A stretch of 64,000 bases of DNA from NCBI RefSeq assembly GCF_021654855.1, contig NZ_AP024202.1, positions 1,922,001-1,986,000 of the forward strand, written 5' to 3'. Positions 37,484-44,581 of the stretch are shown here, in pieces. A program made the position numbers and the translations under genes. Positions within the stretch are counted from its first letter, which is position 1, and every line of letters begins with the position of its first letter. Below the pieces are notes generated by a model. The model ran no database searches, was not told the DNA's origin, and worked only from the letters and a program-made list of their open reading frames with translations. The stretch comes from Thiomicrorhabdus immobilis (GTDB lineage: Bacteria > Pseudomonadota > Gammaproteobacteria > Thiomicrospirales > Thiomicrospiraceae).

Positions 37484-39049
37484 TTAGGGTTTCTCCAATC
37501 CAATCTTCACCGAAAGCTCAGGAAGAACACTCTTCCCTTCAGGCAACATCTCGACAATTTTACCCATAAAAAAACCATCCGCTGCACTAGGTCTATCCAT
37601 GTTTTCTCCAGGCAAAGCGATCTTTGCACCTTCTTCAATGGGCTCGACAAAGGTCGGTGTCACTAAAATAGCCAACTCTGATTGATCTTTCTCATAACTC
37701 GTTGAACGGAATAATGCGCCAATAATAGGAATGTCACCCAACAATGGAATCTTAGAGACTGAAGAACGTAAATTATCTTGAATCAAACCACCTATTACAA
37801 AACTTTGTCCTGATGCAAGCGTAATGGTTGTATTCGCTCTACGTGAACGGAATCCCGGCACAACAATACTTCCAGTTTGCGCCCCGGCACTTTCATCGAT
37901 ATTACTGACCTCTGGCGCCACAGTCATTTGAATATCACCCGATTCTGTAATAATAGGACTAAAGCGTAAACGTACTCCAAACTCTTTATAAGTAACGGTA
38001 ATCGTTTCTGCGTTCTGAGCGGTTGGTATCGGCACCTCACCACCTACCAAAAACTCTGCAGTTTCACCCGATTGTACAATCAATTCTGGTTTAGCTAAAA
38101 CGCGTGCTAAGTGATTCCCTTCAAGAATCGACAGGACGCCAAATAAATTCCCTCCATTCGGCTGAACCCCAATTTGGAACGCATCTTGATGGGCGACCGA
38201 CAAGGTTGCCTTATCTAAATTTGTATCTAAATCTAGCAAAAACTCCATCGTTGTTCCAAGCACCCCAGATGGAGCAATATTAACTCTATCGCGACGATCC
38301 ATAATCGAGGCGCCACTTCTAAATGGATTACCTTTAACAACTTCTGCAACCCTTACCGATAATTTGACTTGTTGTGGACCGGTAACCTTTACCAAATTAA
38401 TAACACTTACACCTAAAGCTGAAATAACTGAATGAATACGTTTTTTCTGAGCTTTATTCGGAACATCTCCTGTCAGCATTACCATGTAATTACCTGCTAA
38501 AGGCTGAGCATTCAGACTTCCCTTAGAACTCTCTTCTTGCAGAACATTTTTATCTTTTCGCCTATCCGTCTTTAATATAGGGTCACCATCTATCTTACTG
38601 CCGATAATATCAACTTCTCTTCTTACAGATGTCTCGGGATTTATCCAAATGTTTTTTAACTCAAACTTTACAGTACCTTTAGGATTAAGATCTTTTAACA
38701 AAGCTGTTATGGTGCTTTCAATTTCTTCTTTACGGGACTGATCAGGAGCAACATTAAGCGTGACTTGATGATCGACAGAAGGAGTATCACGATAGGTTAC
38801 GATTAATTGGGTCCGACCTGCGCCTTTTCCTGTTACCAGCAACTCGGTTTTACTCAATACCTTAACGGTTGCCAACTCTGGATTTGCAATCATTGCTCGC
38901 TTAAGAGCTTTATCAAATTTAATAATTTGACTATCCGTTTCCGTTAAATTGTATGTCTTTGCCAACTCCGCATAGGCATTTAAAGGCCCCATTGCCAGCA
39001 CCAAGCTTAACGATCCTAACAATGAAGTAAGATTAAAATTATTTTTCAC
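37484..39049 (-). CDS. rcpA: Flp pilus outer-membrane secretin RcpA/CpaC
   Basis: 521 residues with an N-terminal signal peptide (about 1-27, ending NAYA). A BON-like/N-domain spans about 35-230, and the secretin domain spans about 280-470 (FLVGGEVPIP near 335, then ASGQSFVIGGLIQ near 417 and VSKIPLLGDIPIIGALFRS near 433). It forms the outer-membrane channel for the pilus. The start overlaps rcpC by 4 bp. Confidence 0.93.
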   Translation of the reverse strand: MKNNFNLTSLLGSLSLVLAMGPLNAYAELAKTYNLTETDSQIIKFDKALKRAMIANPELATVKVLSKTELLVTGKGAGRTQLIVTYRDTPSVDHQVTLNVAPDQSRKEEIESTITALLKDLNPKGTVKFELKNIWINPETSVRREVDIIGSKIDGDPILKTDRRKDKNVLQEESSKGSLNAQPLAGNYMVMLTGDVPNKAQKKRIHSVISALGVSVINLVKVTGPQQVKLSVRVAEVVKGNPFRSGASIMDRRDRVNIAPSGVLGTTMEFLLDLDTNLDKATLSVAHQDAFQIGVQPNGGNLFGVLSILEGNHLARVLAKPELIVQSGETAEFLVGGEVPIPTAQNAETITVTYKEFGVRLRFSPIITESGDIQMTVAPEVSNIDESAGAQTGSIVVPGFRSRRANTTITLASGQSFVIGGLIQDNLRSSVSKIPLLGDIPIIGALFRSTSYEKDQSELAILVTPTFVEPIEEGAKIALPGENMDRPSAADGFFMGKIVEMLPEGKSVLPELSVKIGLEKP

Positions 39050-39930
39050 TGTGTAATTACCTCTTGGACATTATCGCCTTGCATAATTTGAATGACATCA
39101 CGCTCTTGTTTTGGCTTGTATTTTGGCGGTCTCTGTTTGCTACGTTCTATCACCTGAACATTCACACCATCTGTTTTAACAACATCCACATCCTCTGGCG
39201 CTCGTAATGCCAAATGAATAGCACCAACATTAATCGCCAATGCCAACTGTTCCGCTTCAAAGGTATTTACATTCAAAGCGACCATTGACGCTTTAACAAA
39301 AGCTTCACCATGCTTTCTGTCATTGGCCTGCTCATTTTGCTTTTCTGTTAGAGACCCCATACGATTAACTTGCCCAATAGACAATACCTCAATGTTTTGC
39401 AAAATCGTACGACTAATCATTCTCTTACCATCAGCACTTTCAAACACACTAATGACATCTACATGATCACTCGGGTTCAACATGCCTAATAACCCACTTT
39501 CCGCAGAAACAGGTATGCGCATCGCACGCATCCCTGGTTCTAGCAATGATTCGATTCTGCCCTGCTTCTCTCCCTGCAAACCGAATTTTTTATCTATAAG
39601 CCATTCGCCTGCATAGATAGGCTGCTTGGTAATATGACCTATAACCGCATTTGGATCGACAACAACCCCTTCAGCAACCACCCCTTCCGTTGGCACCATA
39701 AGAATCTTCATATCAGCCGCTTCAATGACCTCTCCGCGGTATAAGTCACGACTAGCCACAACAATGGAGCGTAATTCAGGTTTTTCAATTACCGTTACGG
39801 TTTTGACTTCCGTTTTACTTTCGACTTCTGCAACACGGTTCTCGACATAGCTATATACCAAGCCAACAGCCAGTATGGCAAATAAAGACGCGACCCCATA
39901 CAGGACTAAATCACTGCGTTGAATTTTCAT
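39046..39930 (-). CDS. rcpC: Flp pilus assembly protein RcpC/CpaB
   Basis: 294 residues. A single N-terminal membrane helix (about 9-29) is followed by an SAF domain (SIVVASRDLYRGEVIEAADM near residue 55). The MRAMRIPVSAESGLLGMLNP segment near 134 is diagnostic of CpaB/RcpC. It is a periplasmic partner of the secretin. It follows the TadE-like gene by 22 bp. Confidence 0.9.
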   Translation of the reverse strand: MKIQRSDLVLYGVASLFAILAVGLVYSYVENRVAEVESKTEVKTVTVIEKPELRSIVVASRDLYRGEVIEAADMKILMVPTEGVVAEGVVVDPNAVIGHITKQPIYAGEWLIDKKFGLQGEKQGRIESLLEPGMRAMRIPVSAESGLLGMLNPSDHVDVISVFESADGKRMISRTILQNIEVLSIGQVNRMGSLTEKQNEQANDRKHGEAFVKASMVALNVNTFEAEQLALAINVGAIHLALRAPEDVDVVKTDGVNVQVIERSKQRPPKYKPKQERDVIQIMQGDNVQEVITQ

Positions 39931-39952
39931 AACATCTCAATTAATTAAACGA

Positions 39953-40420
39953 TTAACACCCTAAATCAAAGCTCAAAATCAATTTTGCTTTAACGGGAAA
40001 ACTTTTAGCGAATGCTTCTGGAAGAAAAATAGTTTGGGATGTAAAACTGACATCCATCACAAATACTTGAGGGACCATTCCTGTACTTGATACAACAGAA
40101 ATAGTTAAATTCTCAGAATTAAAACCTGGAAAGATGCTTGTAAAAGCATTTGCAACCGTAGTCTTTGCTTCTGCTTCATTCAAACTTACATGCCCATCCG
40201 AGCATTCCACATTAGATACCGACAGAGTAGGATCCGATGAAAGAGCGGCTGCTTCTGCCATAATCAGATGATAGGCATCTGCCATCACATCATTGGCATA
40301 GAGCCGGTCTGATGCATACACAACCACATCGACAATCAACAACACAACCACCATCATGACTGGCAGCACATAAGCTGCCTCAATCATCACCGCGCCTTTT
40401 TGCCTATCAAAAGACTTCAA
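39953..40420 (-). CDS. TadE-like minor pseudopilin
   Basis: 155 residues from a TTG start with AGG upstream. The prepilin-like motif KGAVMIEAAYVLPVMMVVV lies at residues 8-26: a Gly, then Glu five residues on, then a hydrophobic helix. TadE/TadF pseudopilins have this form and need a prepilin peptidase to mature. It is second in the operon, right after flp. TadE versus TadF cannot be decided. Confidence 0.8.
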   Translation of the reverse strand: MKSFDRQKGAVMIEAAYVLPVMMVVVLLIVDVVVYASDRLYANDVMADAYHLIMAEAAALSSDPTLSVSNVECSDGHVSLNEAEAKTTVANAFTSIFPGFNSENLTISVVSSTGMVPQVFVMDVSFTSQTIFLPEAFAKSFPVKAKLILSFDLGC

Positions 40421-40441
40421 GATAGTTGCCTGTTAGATTTA

Positions 40442-40642
40442 TTAGGACGCAATGTTAGTTGAAACTGTTGTTAATTTATCATTAATCGCCTTACCGATAC
40501 CAACCGTTTCATCTTTGAAGAAAAGAGCTGCCACAGCTACTACCGCTGCTACAACTAATGCATACTCAATCATTGATGCACCTTTCTGTTTTTTAACTTG
40601 CTTAGTCTTAATCATCTCTATAACTTTTTGTTCATTTACCAT
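40442..40642 (-). CDS. flp: Flp family type IVb pilin
   Basis: 66 residues, major pilin. The prepilin leader is basic and ends KKQKG. Cleavage after Gly would give a mature pilin starting ASMIEYALVVAAVV, with the conserved Glu at +5 and Tyr at +6 of Flp pilins. A good ribosome-binding site (AAGGA) precedes the ATG. It is the first gene of the Tad operon, and no prepilin peptidase gene is in this window. Confidence 0.93.
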   Translation of the reverse strand: MVNEQKVIEMIKTKQVKKQKGASMIEYALVVAAVVAVAALFFKDETVGIGKAINDKLTTVSTNIAS

Positions 40643-40671
40643 TTTCGTATCCTTTTTATTATTTTAAAAGC

Positions 40672-40687
40672 ATCCGACCTATCGGAT
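40672..40687 (-). promoter_or_regulatory. Inverted repeat in the flp 5' leader
   Basis: Arms ATCCGA and TCGGAT around four bases, 30 bp upstream of the flp ATG and downstream of the predicted promoter. Could be an operator or an mRNA hairpin tuning pilin expression. Confidence 0.45.
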
Positions 40688-40764
40688 TGATTGAGTATTA
40701 AACTCCAGTAGACGAACGTCTTCAATATTTTTTACGCTTTTCTACATACAAACATTTTGATTAC

Positions 40765-40793
40765 AGTATAAGTATTTTCTTGTACCGTGTCAC
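40765..40793 (-). promoter_or_regulatory. Predicted sigma-70 promoter of the Flp/Tad operon
   Basis: On the minus strand: GTGACA, a 17-bp spacer, TATACT. Transcription would start near 40758, giving a leader of about 115 nt before flp. Confidence 0.6.
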
Positions 40794-41004
40794 ATTAAAT
40801 ATATTAGCACTTATCTATATGATTTATAAATAAAATATATAACTAAGCCAGGCATAAAACAAAATAATATAATAATATTCTTATATTATTTTTAACTAAT
40901 ATCTTTTGTGTAAAAAAGAATATTTAAACCAAAATACCAGGCATAAAAAAACCAGCATTTTGAAGTGACCCCCAAATGTTGGACACCAACTTTGGGGGTT
41001 TTTC

Positions 41005-41517
41005 ATGTCCAAATACAATCGAGAATTTAAACTGGCGATTGCTAAGCAGTGCCTTTCTCATGAATCCAGTCTGTCCATTTCCAAGCGACTCGGTATTCCA
41101 GATCGCTATATCCGTTACTGGACACAAGTCTATCGTTTCCATGGTCAAAATGCGTTTATCAAACGTAACACACCATACTCTTTTGAAGACAAATATCGTA
41201 TCCTAAAACACATGCGTGAAAATCACTGGTCTATTAGTTATACCAGTATTGTCTATAACATGAGTTCTGCGGGTACGATTTCTACTTGGCTCACTCAATT
41301 CGAACGGTTCGGCCTTTCAGGCTTACAACCTAAAAAGCAGGGTAGAAAAATGAAAAAAAACCAAAAACAAGAAATGGTTAAGCCAACTGAAAAAATGAGC
41401 CTAGAGGAGTTACGAGAAGAACTCGAATACCGTCGAGCGGAGAATGCCTATTTAAAAAAGCTCGATGCCCTGCTACAGGAAAAAGAACGCCAAACCAAGA
41501 AAAAGCAGGGCTCATAG
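41005..41517 (+). CDS. IS3-family transposase OrfA (copy 1)
   Basis: 170 residues, the InsJ-like first frame of an IS150-group element. Two helix-turn-helix segments (about residues 10-50 and 60-105) bind the inverted repeats. A coiled-coil (MSLEELREELEYRRAENAYL) at about 130-160 is the usual dimerisation zipper. The slippery region lies near the end (aagaaaaagc at 41498-41507). Confidence 0.95.
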   Translation: MSKYNREFKLAIAKQCLSHESSLSISKRLGIPDRYIRYWTQVYRFHGQNAFIKRNTPYSFEDKYRILKHMRENHWSISYTSIVYNMSSAGTISTWLTQFERFGLSGLQPKKQGRKMKKNQKQEMVKPTEKMSLEELREELEYRRAENAYLKKLDALLQEKERQTKKKQGS

Positions 41518-41579
41518 ATCAGCTTAGAACGTTCTATCCACTTAAACATCTTCTCAAGGCCGCCGGGCTTGCACGAAGT

Positions 41580-42353
41580 GTGTTTTATTACCATCAGGCG
41601 CGCAGTGCGCTGCCTGATCGTTATGCGGACGTTAAAAGAGCGATTCAACAACTCTTTAATGAGCATAAAGGTCGTTATGGGTATCGACGTATGACCTATG
41701 CGTTAAGACGCTTAGGTCACTTTTTAAACAAGAAGGCCGTTCAACGTTTAATGCAAGAACTGAACTTGAAGTCATTCGTCAGGCCAAAGCGTTACCGATC
41801 CTATAGAGGTCAAGTAGGCCGAATTGCCGAGAATGTGCTTCAAAGAAACTTCCGTGTTGATGCACCGGATAAAAAATGGGTAACCGATGTCACGGAGTTT
41901 AAAGTCGGAGAACAGCGAGTTTACTTATCCCCGGTGATTGACCTGTTTAACCAAGAAGTGATTAGTTATCGAGTGGCCAAGAGTGCACGGCTACCGCTGG
42001 TGACCGACATGCTAAAAGAAGCAATCAATAAGTTAACAGGCAAAGTCAAACCGATATTCCACAGTGATCAAGGCTGGCAGTATCAGCATAGTGATGTACA
42101 GAAGTTACTGAAAGAGAATGGATTAACTCAGAGCATGTCAAGAAAAGGGAACTGTTTAGATAATGCGGTTGCTGAGAACTTTTTTGGAATCCTAAAAACC
42201 GAGATGTATCATCGTAAGAAGTTCAATAGTGCTGAGCATCTAATGGAAGAAATTAAAGACTATATTGAGTATTACAATACAAAACGAATCAAGGTGAAAC
42301 TAAAAGGCCTGACTCCGACAGAATATCGAAATCAGGCCTTAAGTGCCGCTTAA
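41580..42353 (+). CDS. IS3-family transposase OrfB, DDE catalytic domain (copy 1)
   Basis: 257 residues in the -1 frame relative to orfA. The frame is open back to about 41490, so the real product is an OrfAB fusion; the GTG at 41580 is only the first start-like codon. The rve catalytic residues are complete: Asp in TDVTEFKV, Asp in HSDQGWQYQ, and Glu in NAVAENFFG, the last two spaced 35 residues apart. It looks functional. Confidence 0.95.
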   Translation: MFYYHQARSALPDRYADVKRAIQQLFNEHKGRYGYRRMTYALRRLGHFLNKKAVQRLMQELNLKSFVRPKRYRSYRGQVGRIAENVLQRNFRVDAPDKKWVTDVTEFKVGEQRVYLSPVIDLFNQEVISYRVAKSARLPLVTDMLKEAINKLTGKVKPIFHSDQGWQYQHSDVQKLLKENGLTQSMSRKGNCLDNAVAENFFGILKTEMYHRKKFNSAEHLMEEIKDYIEYYNTKRIKVKLKGLTPTEYRNQALSAA

Positions 42354-42427
42354 CTAAAATGTCCAACTTTTTGGGGTCACTTCATTTAGCTGGTTTTTAA
42401 TCAAAGTGAGTTAGAAGTTATTGAAAA

Positions 42428-42925
42428 TCATTGCATTTCTAAATCTTCTGCAACAGATTGAAACCCTGCAATCGCACAAGCTTCATCATCCATCCCATCA
42501 GGAGCACCACTTACCCCGACAGCGCCATACATCTTTCCACCAGCAGCGATTGGCGTTGAACCCGCCATAAATGCCAATCCTTCACCAATGGTAGGCAAAG
42601 GCCCTTTGGCACGACCTTCAAGTTGAGAACCTTTTACATTAAACATTGCCGCAGTATAAGCTTTTTTCTTACTGATATTCAGGGATACAGGAGGTGCAAC
42701 CGTATCACGCATTTGCACCTGGACAATACCATTTCTATCCACCACCGTGACACTGACAGGAATCCCCTTCTCTCTACATGCTTTGATTGTATTTACAGCG
42801 ATTGTATTTGCTGTATCGGCTGTAATACGTGCAACATTTGCAGTCATAGCTTCTTCTGCATGCGCAGGCAGAGTTCCTGCAATCGTTAAACTGGCCACTA
42901 CAAGTGCTTGAGCTAATTTTTTCAT
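42428..42925 (-). CDS. Exported GlcG/HbpS-like (DUF336) protein
   Basis: 165 residues with a clear signal peptide (about 1-23, ending AHAEE). The remainder is a DUF336/GlcG domain: VTVVDRNGIVQVQMRD near residue 61, then NISKKKAYTAAMF near 85, and the glycine-rich AAGGKMYGAVGVSGAPD near 130. Members bind heme or a cofactor in the periplasm in some species; the role here is unknown. It lies alone between the two IS copies. Its own terminator (minus strand) appears to be the one interrupted by IS copy 1. Confidence 0.82.
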   Translation of the reverse strand: MKKLAQALVVASLTIAGTLPAHAEEAMTANVARITADTANTIAVNTIKACREKGIPVSVTVVDRNGIVQVQMRDTVAPPVSLNISKKKAYTAAMFNVKGSQLEGRAKGPLPTIGEGLAFMAGSTPIAAGGKMYGAVGVSGAPDGMDDEACAIAGFQSVAEDLEMQ

Positions 42926-43045
42926 TGTTTTATTTCCTACGTTAGTTGTACAAAAACATGAATCCTAAGTATAACCTTTTAATTGTTCTATTCAATAGAA
43001 AACAGTGTTCTTTAATCATCATGCAAAGACAATCCATTTAGACTG

Positions 43046-43057
43046 ACCAGGCCTGGT
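43046..43057. repeat. Dispersed palindrome ACCAGGCCTGGT (intergenic)
   Basis: Exact 12-bp copy, upstream of the GlcG-like gene and 64 bp before IS copy 2. Confidence 0.95.
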
Positions 43058-43164
43058 AACTACTCAAACCTCTCAAGAACCAATTTAACCACAAACTACA
43101 GGCATAAAAAAACCGGGAAGTGAAGTGACCCCCAAATGTTGGACACCAACTTTGGGGGTTTTTC

Positions 43165-43677
43165 ATGTCCAAATACAATCGAGAATTTAAACTGGCGATT
43201 GCTAAGCAATGCCTTTCTCATGAATCCAGTCTGTCCATTTCCAAGCGACTCGGTATTCCAGATCGCTATATCCGTTACTGGACACAAGTCTATCGTTTCC
43301 ATGGTCAAAATGCGTTTATCAAACGTAACACACCATACTCTTTTGAAGACAAATATCGTATCCTAAAACACATGCGTGAAAATCACTGGTCTATTAGTTA
43401 TACCAGTATTGTCTATAACATGAGTTCTGCGGGTACGATTTCTACTTGGCTCACTCAATTCGAACGGTTCGGCCTTTCAGGCTTACAACCTAAAAAGCAG
43501 GGTAGAAAAATGAAAAAAAACCAAAAACAAGAAATGGTTAAGCCAACTGAAAAAATGAGCCTAGAGGAGTTACGAGAAGAACTCGAATACCGTCGAGCGG
43601 AGAATGCCTATTTAAAAAAGCTCGATGCCCTGCTACAGGAAAAAGAACGCCAAACCAAGAAAAAGCAGGGCTCATAG
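43165..43677 (+). CDS. IS3-family transposase OrfA (copy 2)
   Basis: 170 residues, identical in protein sequence to the copy-1 OrfA (one silent base difference, 41049 versus 43209). Same helix-turn-helix pair, coiled coil and 3' slippery run. Confidence 0.95.
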   Translation: MSKYNREFKLAIAKQCLSHESSLSISKRLGIPDRYIRYWTQVYRFHGQNAFIKRNTPYSFEDKYRILKHMRENHWSISYTSIVYNMSSAGTISTWLTQFERFGLSGLQPKKQGRKMKKNQKQEMVKPTEKMSLEELREELEYRRAENAYLKKLDALLQEKERQTKKKQGS

Positions 43678-43739
43678 ATCAGCTTAGAACGTTCTATCCA
43701 CTTAAACATCTTCTCAAGGCCGCCGGGCTTGCACGAAGT

Positions 43740-44513
43740 GTGTTTTATTACCATCAGGCGCGCAGTGCGCTGCCTGATCGTTATGCGGACGTTAAAAGAG
43801 CGATTCAACAACTCTTTAATGAGCATAAAGGTCGTTATGGGTATCGACGTATGACCTATGCGTTAAGACGCTTAGGTCACTTTTTAAACAAGAAGGCCGT
43901 TCAACGTTTAATGCAAGAACTGAACTTGAAGTCATTCGTCAGGCCAAAGCGTTACCGATCCTATAGAGGTCAAGTAGGCCGAATTGCCGAGAATGTGCTT
44001 CAAAGAAACTTCCGTGTTGATGCACCGGATAAAAAATGGGTAACCGATGTCACGGAGTTTAAAGTCGGAGAACAGCGAGTTTACTTATCCCCGGTGATTG
44101 ACCTGTTTAACCAAGAAGTGATTAGTTATCGAGTGGCCAAGAGTGCACGGCTACCGCTGGTGACCGACATGCTAAAAGAAGCAATCAATAAGTTAACAGG
44201 CAAAGTCAAACCGATATTCCACAGTGATCAAGGCTGGCAGTATCAGCATAGTGATGTACAGAAGTTACTGAAAGAGAATGGATTAACTCAGAGCATGTCA
44301 AGAAAAGGGAACTGCTTAGATAATGCAGTTGCTGAGAACTTTTTTGGGATTTTAAAAACAGAGATGTACCATCGCAAGAAATTCAATAGTGCTGAGCATC
44401 TGATGGAAGAGATTAAAGATTATATTGAGTATTACAATACAAAACGAATCAAGGTGAAACTAAAAGGCCTGACTCCGATAGAATATCGAAATCAGGCCTT
44501 AAGTGCCGCTTAA
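43740..44513 (+). CDS. IS3-family transposase OrfB, DDE catalytic domain (copy 2)
   Basis: 257 residues. The protein differs from copy 1 at one position near the C-terminus (Ile for Thr in LTPIEYRN). The DD(35)E residues are intact and expression is expected as an OrfAB frameshift fusion. A 106-bp tract (44315-44420) carries 12 synonymous differences from copy 1. Confidence 0.95.
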   Translation: MFYYHQARSALPDRYADVKRAIQQLFNEHKGRYGYRRMTYALRRLGHFLNKKAVQRLMQELNLKSFVRPKRYRSYRGQVGRIAENVLQRNFRVDAPDKKWVTDVTEFKVGEQRVYLSPVIDLFNQEVISYRVAKSARLPLVTDMLKEAINKLTGKVKPIFHSDQGWQYQHSDVQKLLKENGLTQSMSRKGNCLDNAVAENFFGILKTEMYHRKKFNSAEHLMEEIKDYIEYYNTKRIKVKLKGLTPIEYRNQALSAA

Positions 44514-44581
44514 CTAAAATGTCCAACTTTTTGGGGTCACTTCAAAGACCCGGCTTTTTATTACTTTAGTTATTGAACAAG

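Larger units (their letters stand above)
40643..40960. other. Intergenic region upstream of flp
   Basis: 318 bp, very AT-rich. It holds an inverted repeat in the flp leader, the predicted flp promoter, an AT-rich hairpin-like dyad (about 40862-40893), and the left half of the terminator into which IS copy 1 is inserted. No gene is seen. Confidence 0.7.
40961..42384 (+). mobile_element. IS3-family (IS150-group) insertion sequence, copy 1
   Basis: 1,424 bp. The terminal inverted repeats start TGAAGTGACCCC and end GGGGTCACTTCA, with further matching of TGGACA and TGTCCA. Two overlapping frames (orfA, orfB) encode the transposase by -1 frameshift. The flanks show a 3-bp target duplication TTT. 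Rejoining the flanks restores an intrinsic terminator (aaaaaccagc, loop, gctggttttt), so the element sits in a terminator loop. It differs from copy 2 at 14 positions. Confidence 0.95.
43121..44544 (+). mobile_element. IS3-family (IS150-group) insertion sequence, copy 2
   Basis: 1,424 bp, the same ends and orientation as copy 1. The target duplication is AAG (different from copy 1's TTT). Rejoining the flanks restores a terminator stem (ccggg, loop, cccgg, with A and T tracts) located just after the RND operon. It therefore also inserted into a terminator loop. Twelve of its 14 differences from copy 1 are packed into 106 bp of orfB. Confidence 0.95.

Noticed and set aside
42428-42925. The GlcG-like gene as a cargo or resistance gene
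   Set aside because: It has no known resistance or mobility link, and the flanking insertions look independent.
40961-44544. A composite transposon made of the two IS copies and the gene between them
   Set aside because: Each copy has its own 3-bp target duplication (TTT and AAG) and each restores a separate terminator on removal, so they are independent insertions and not one transposed unit.
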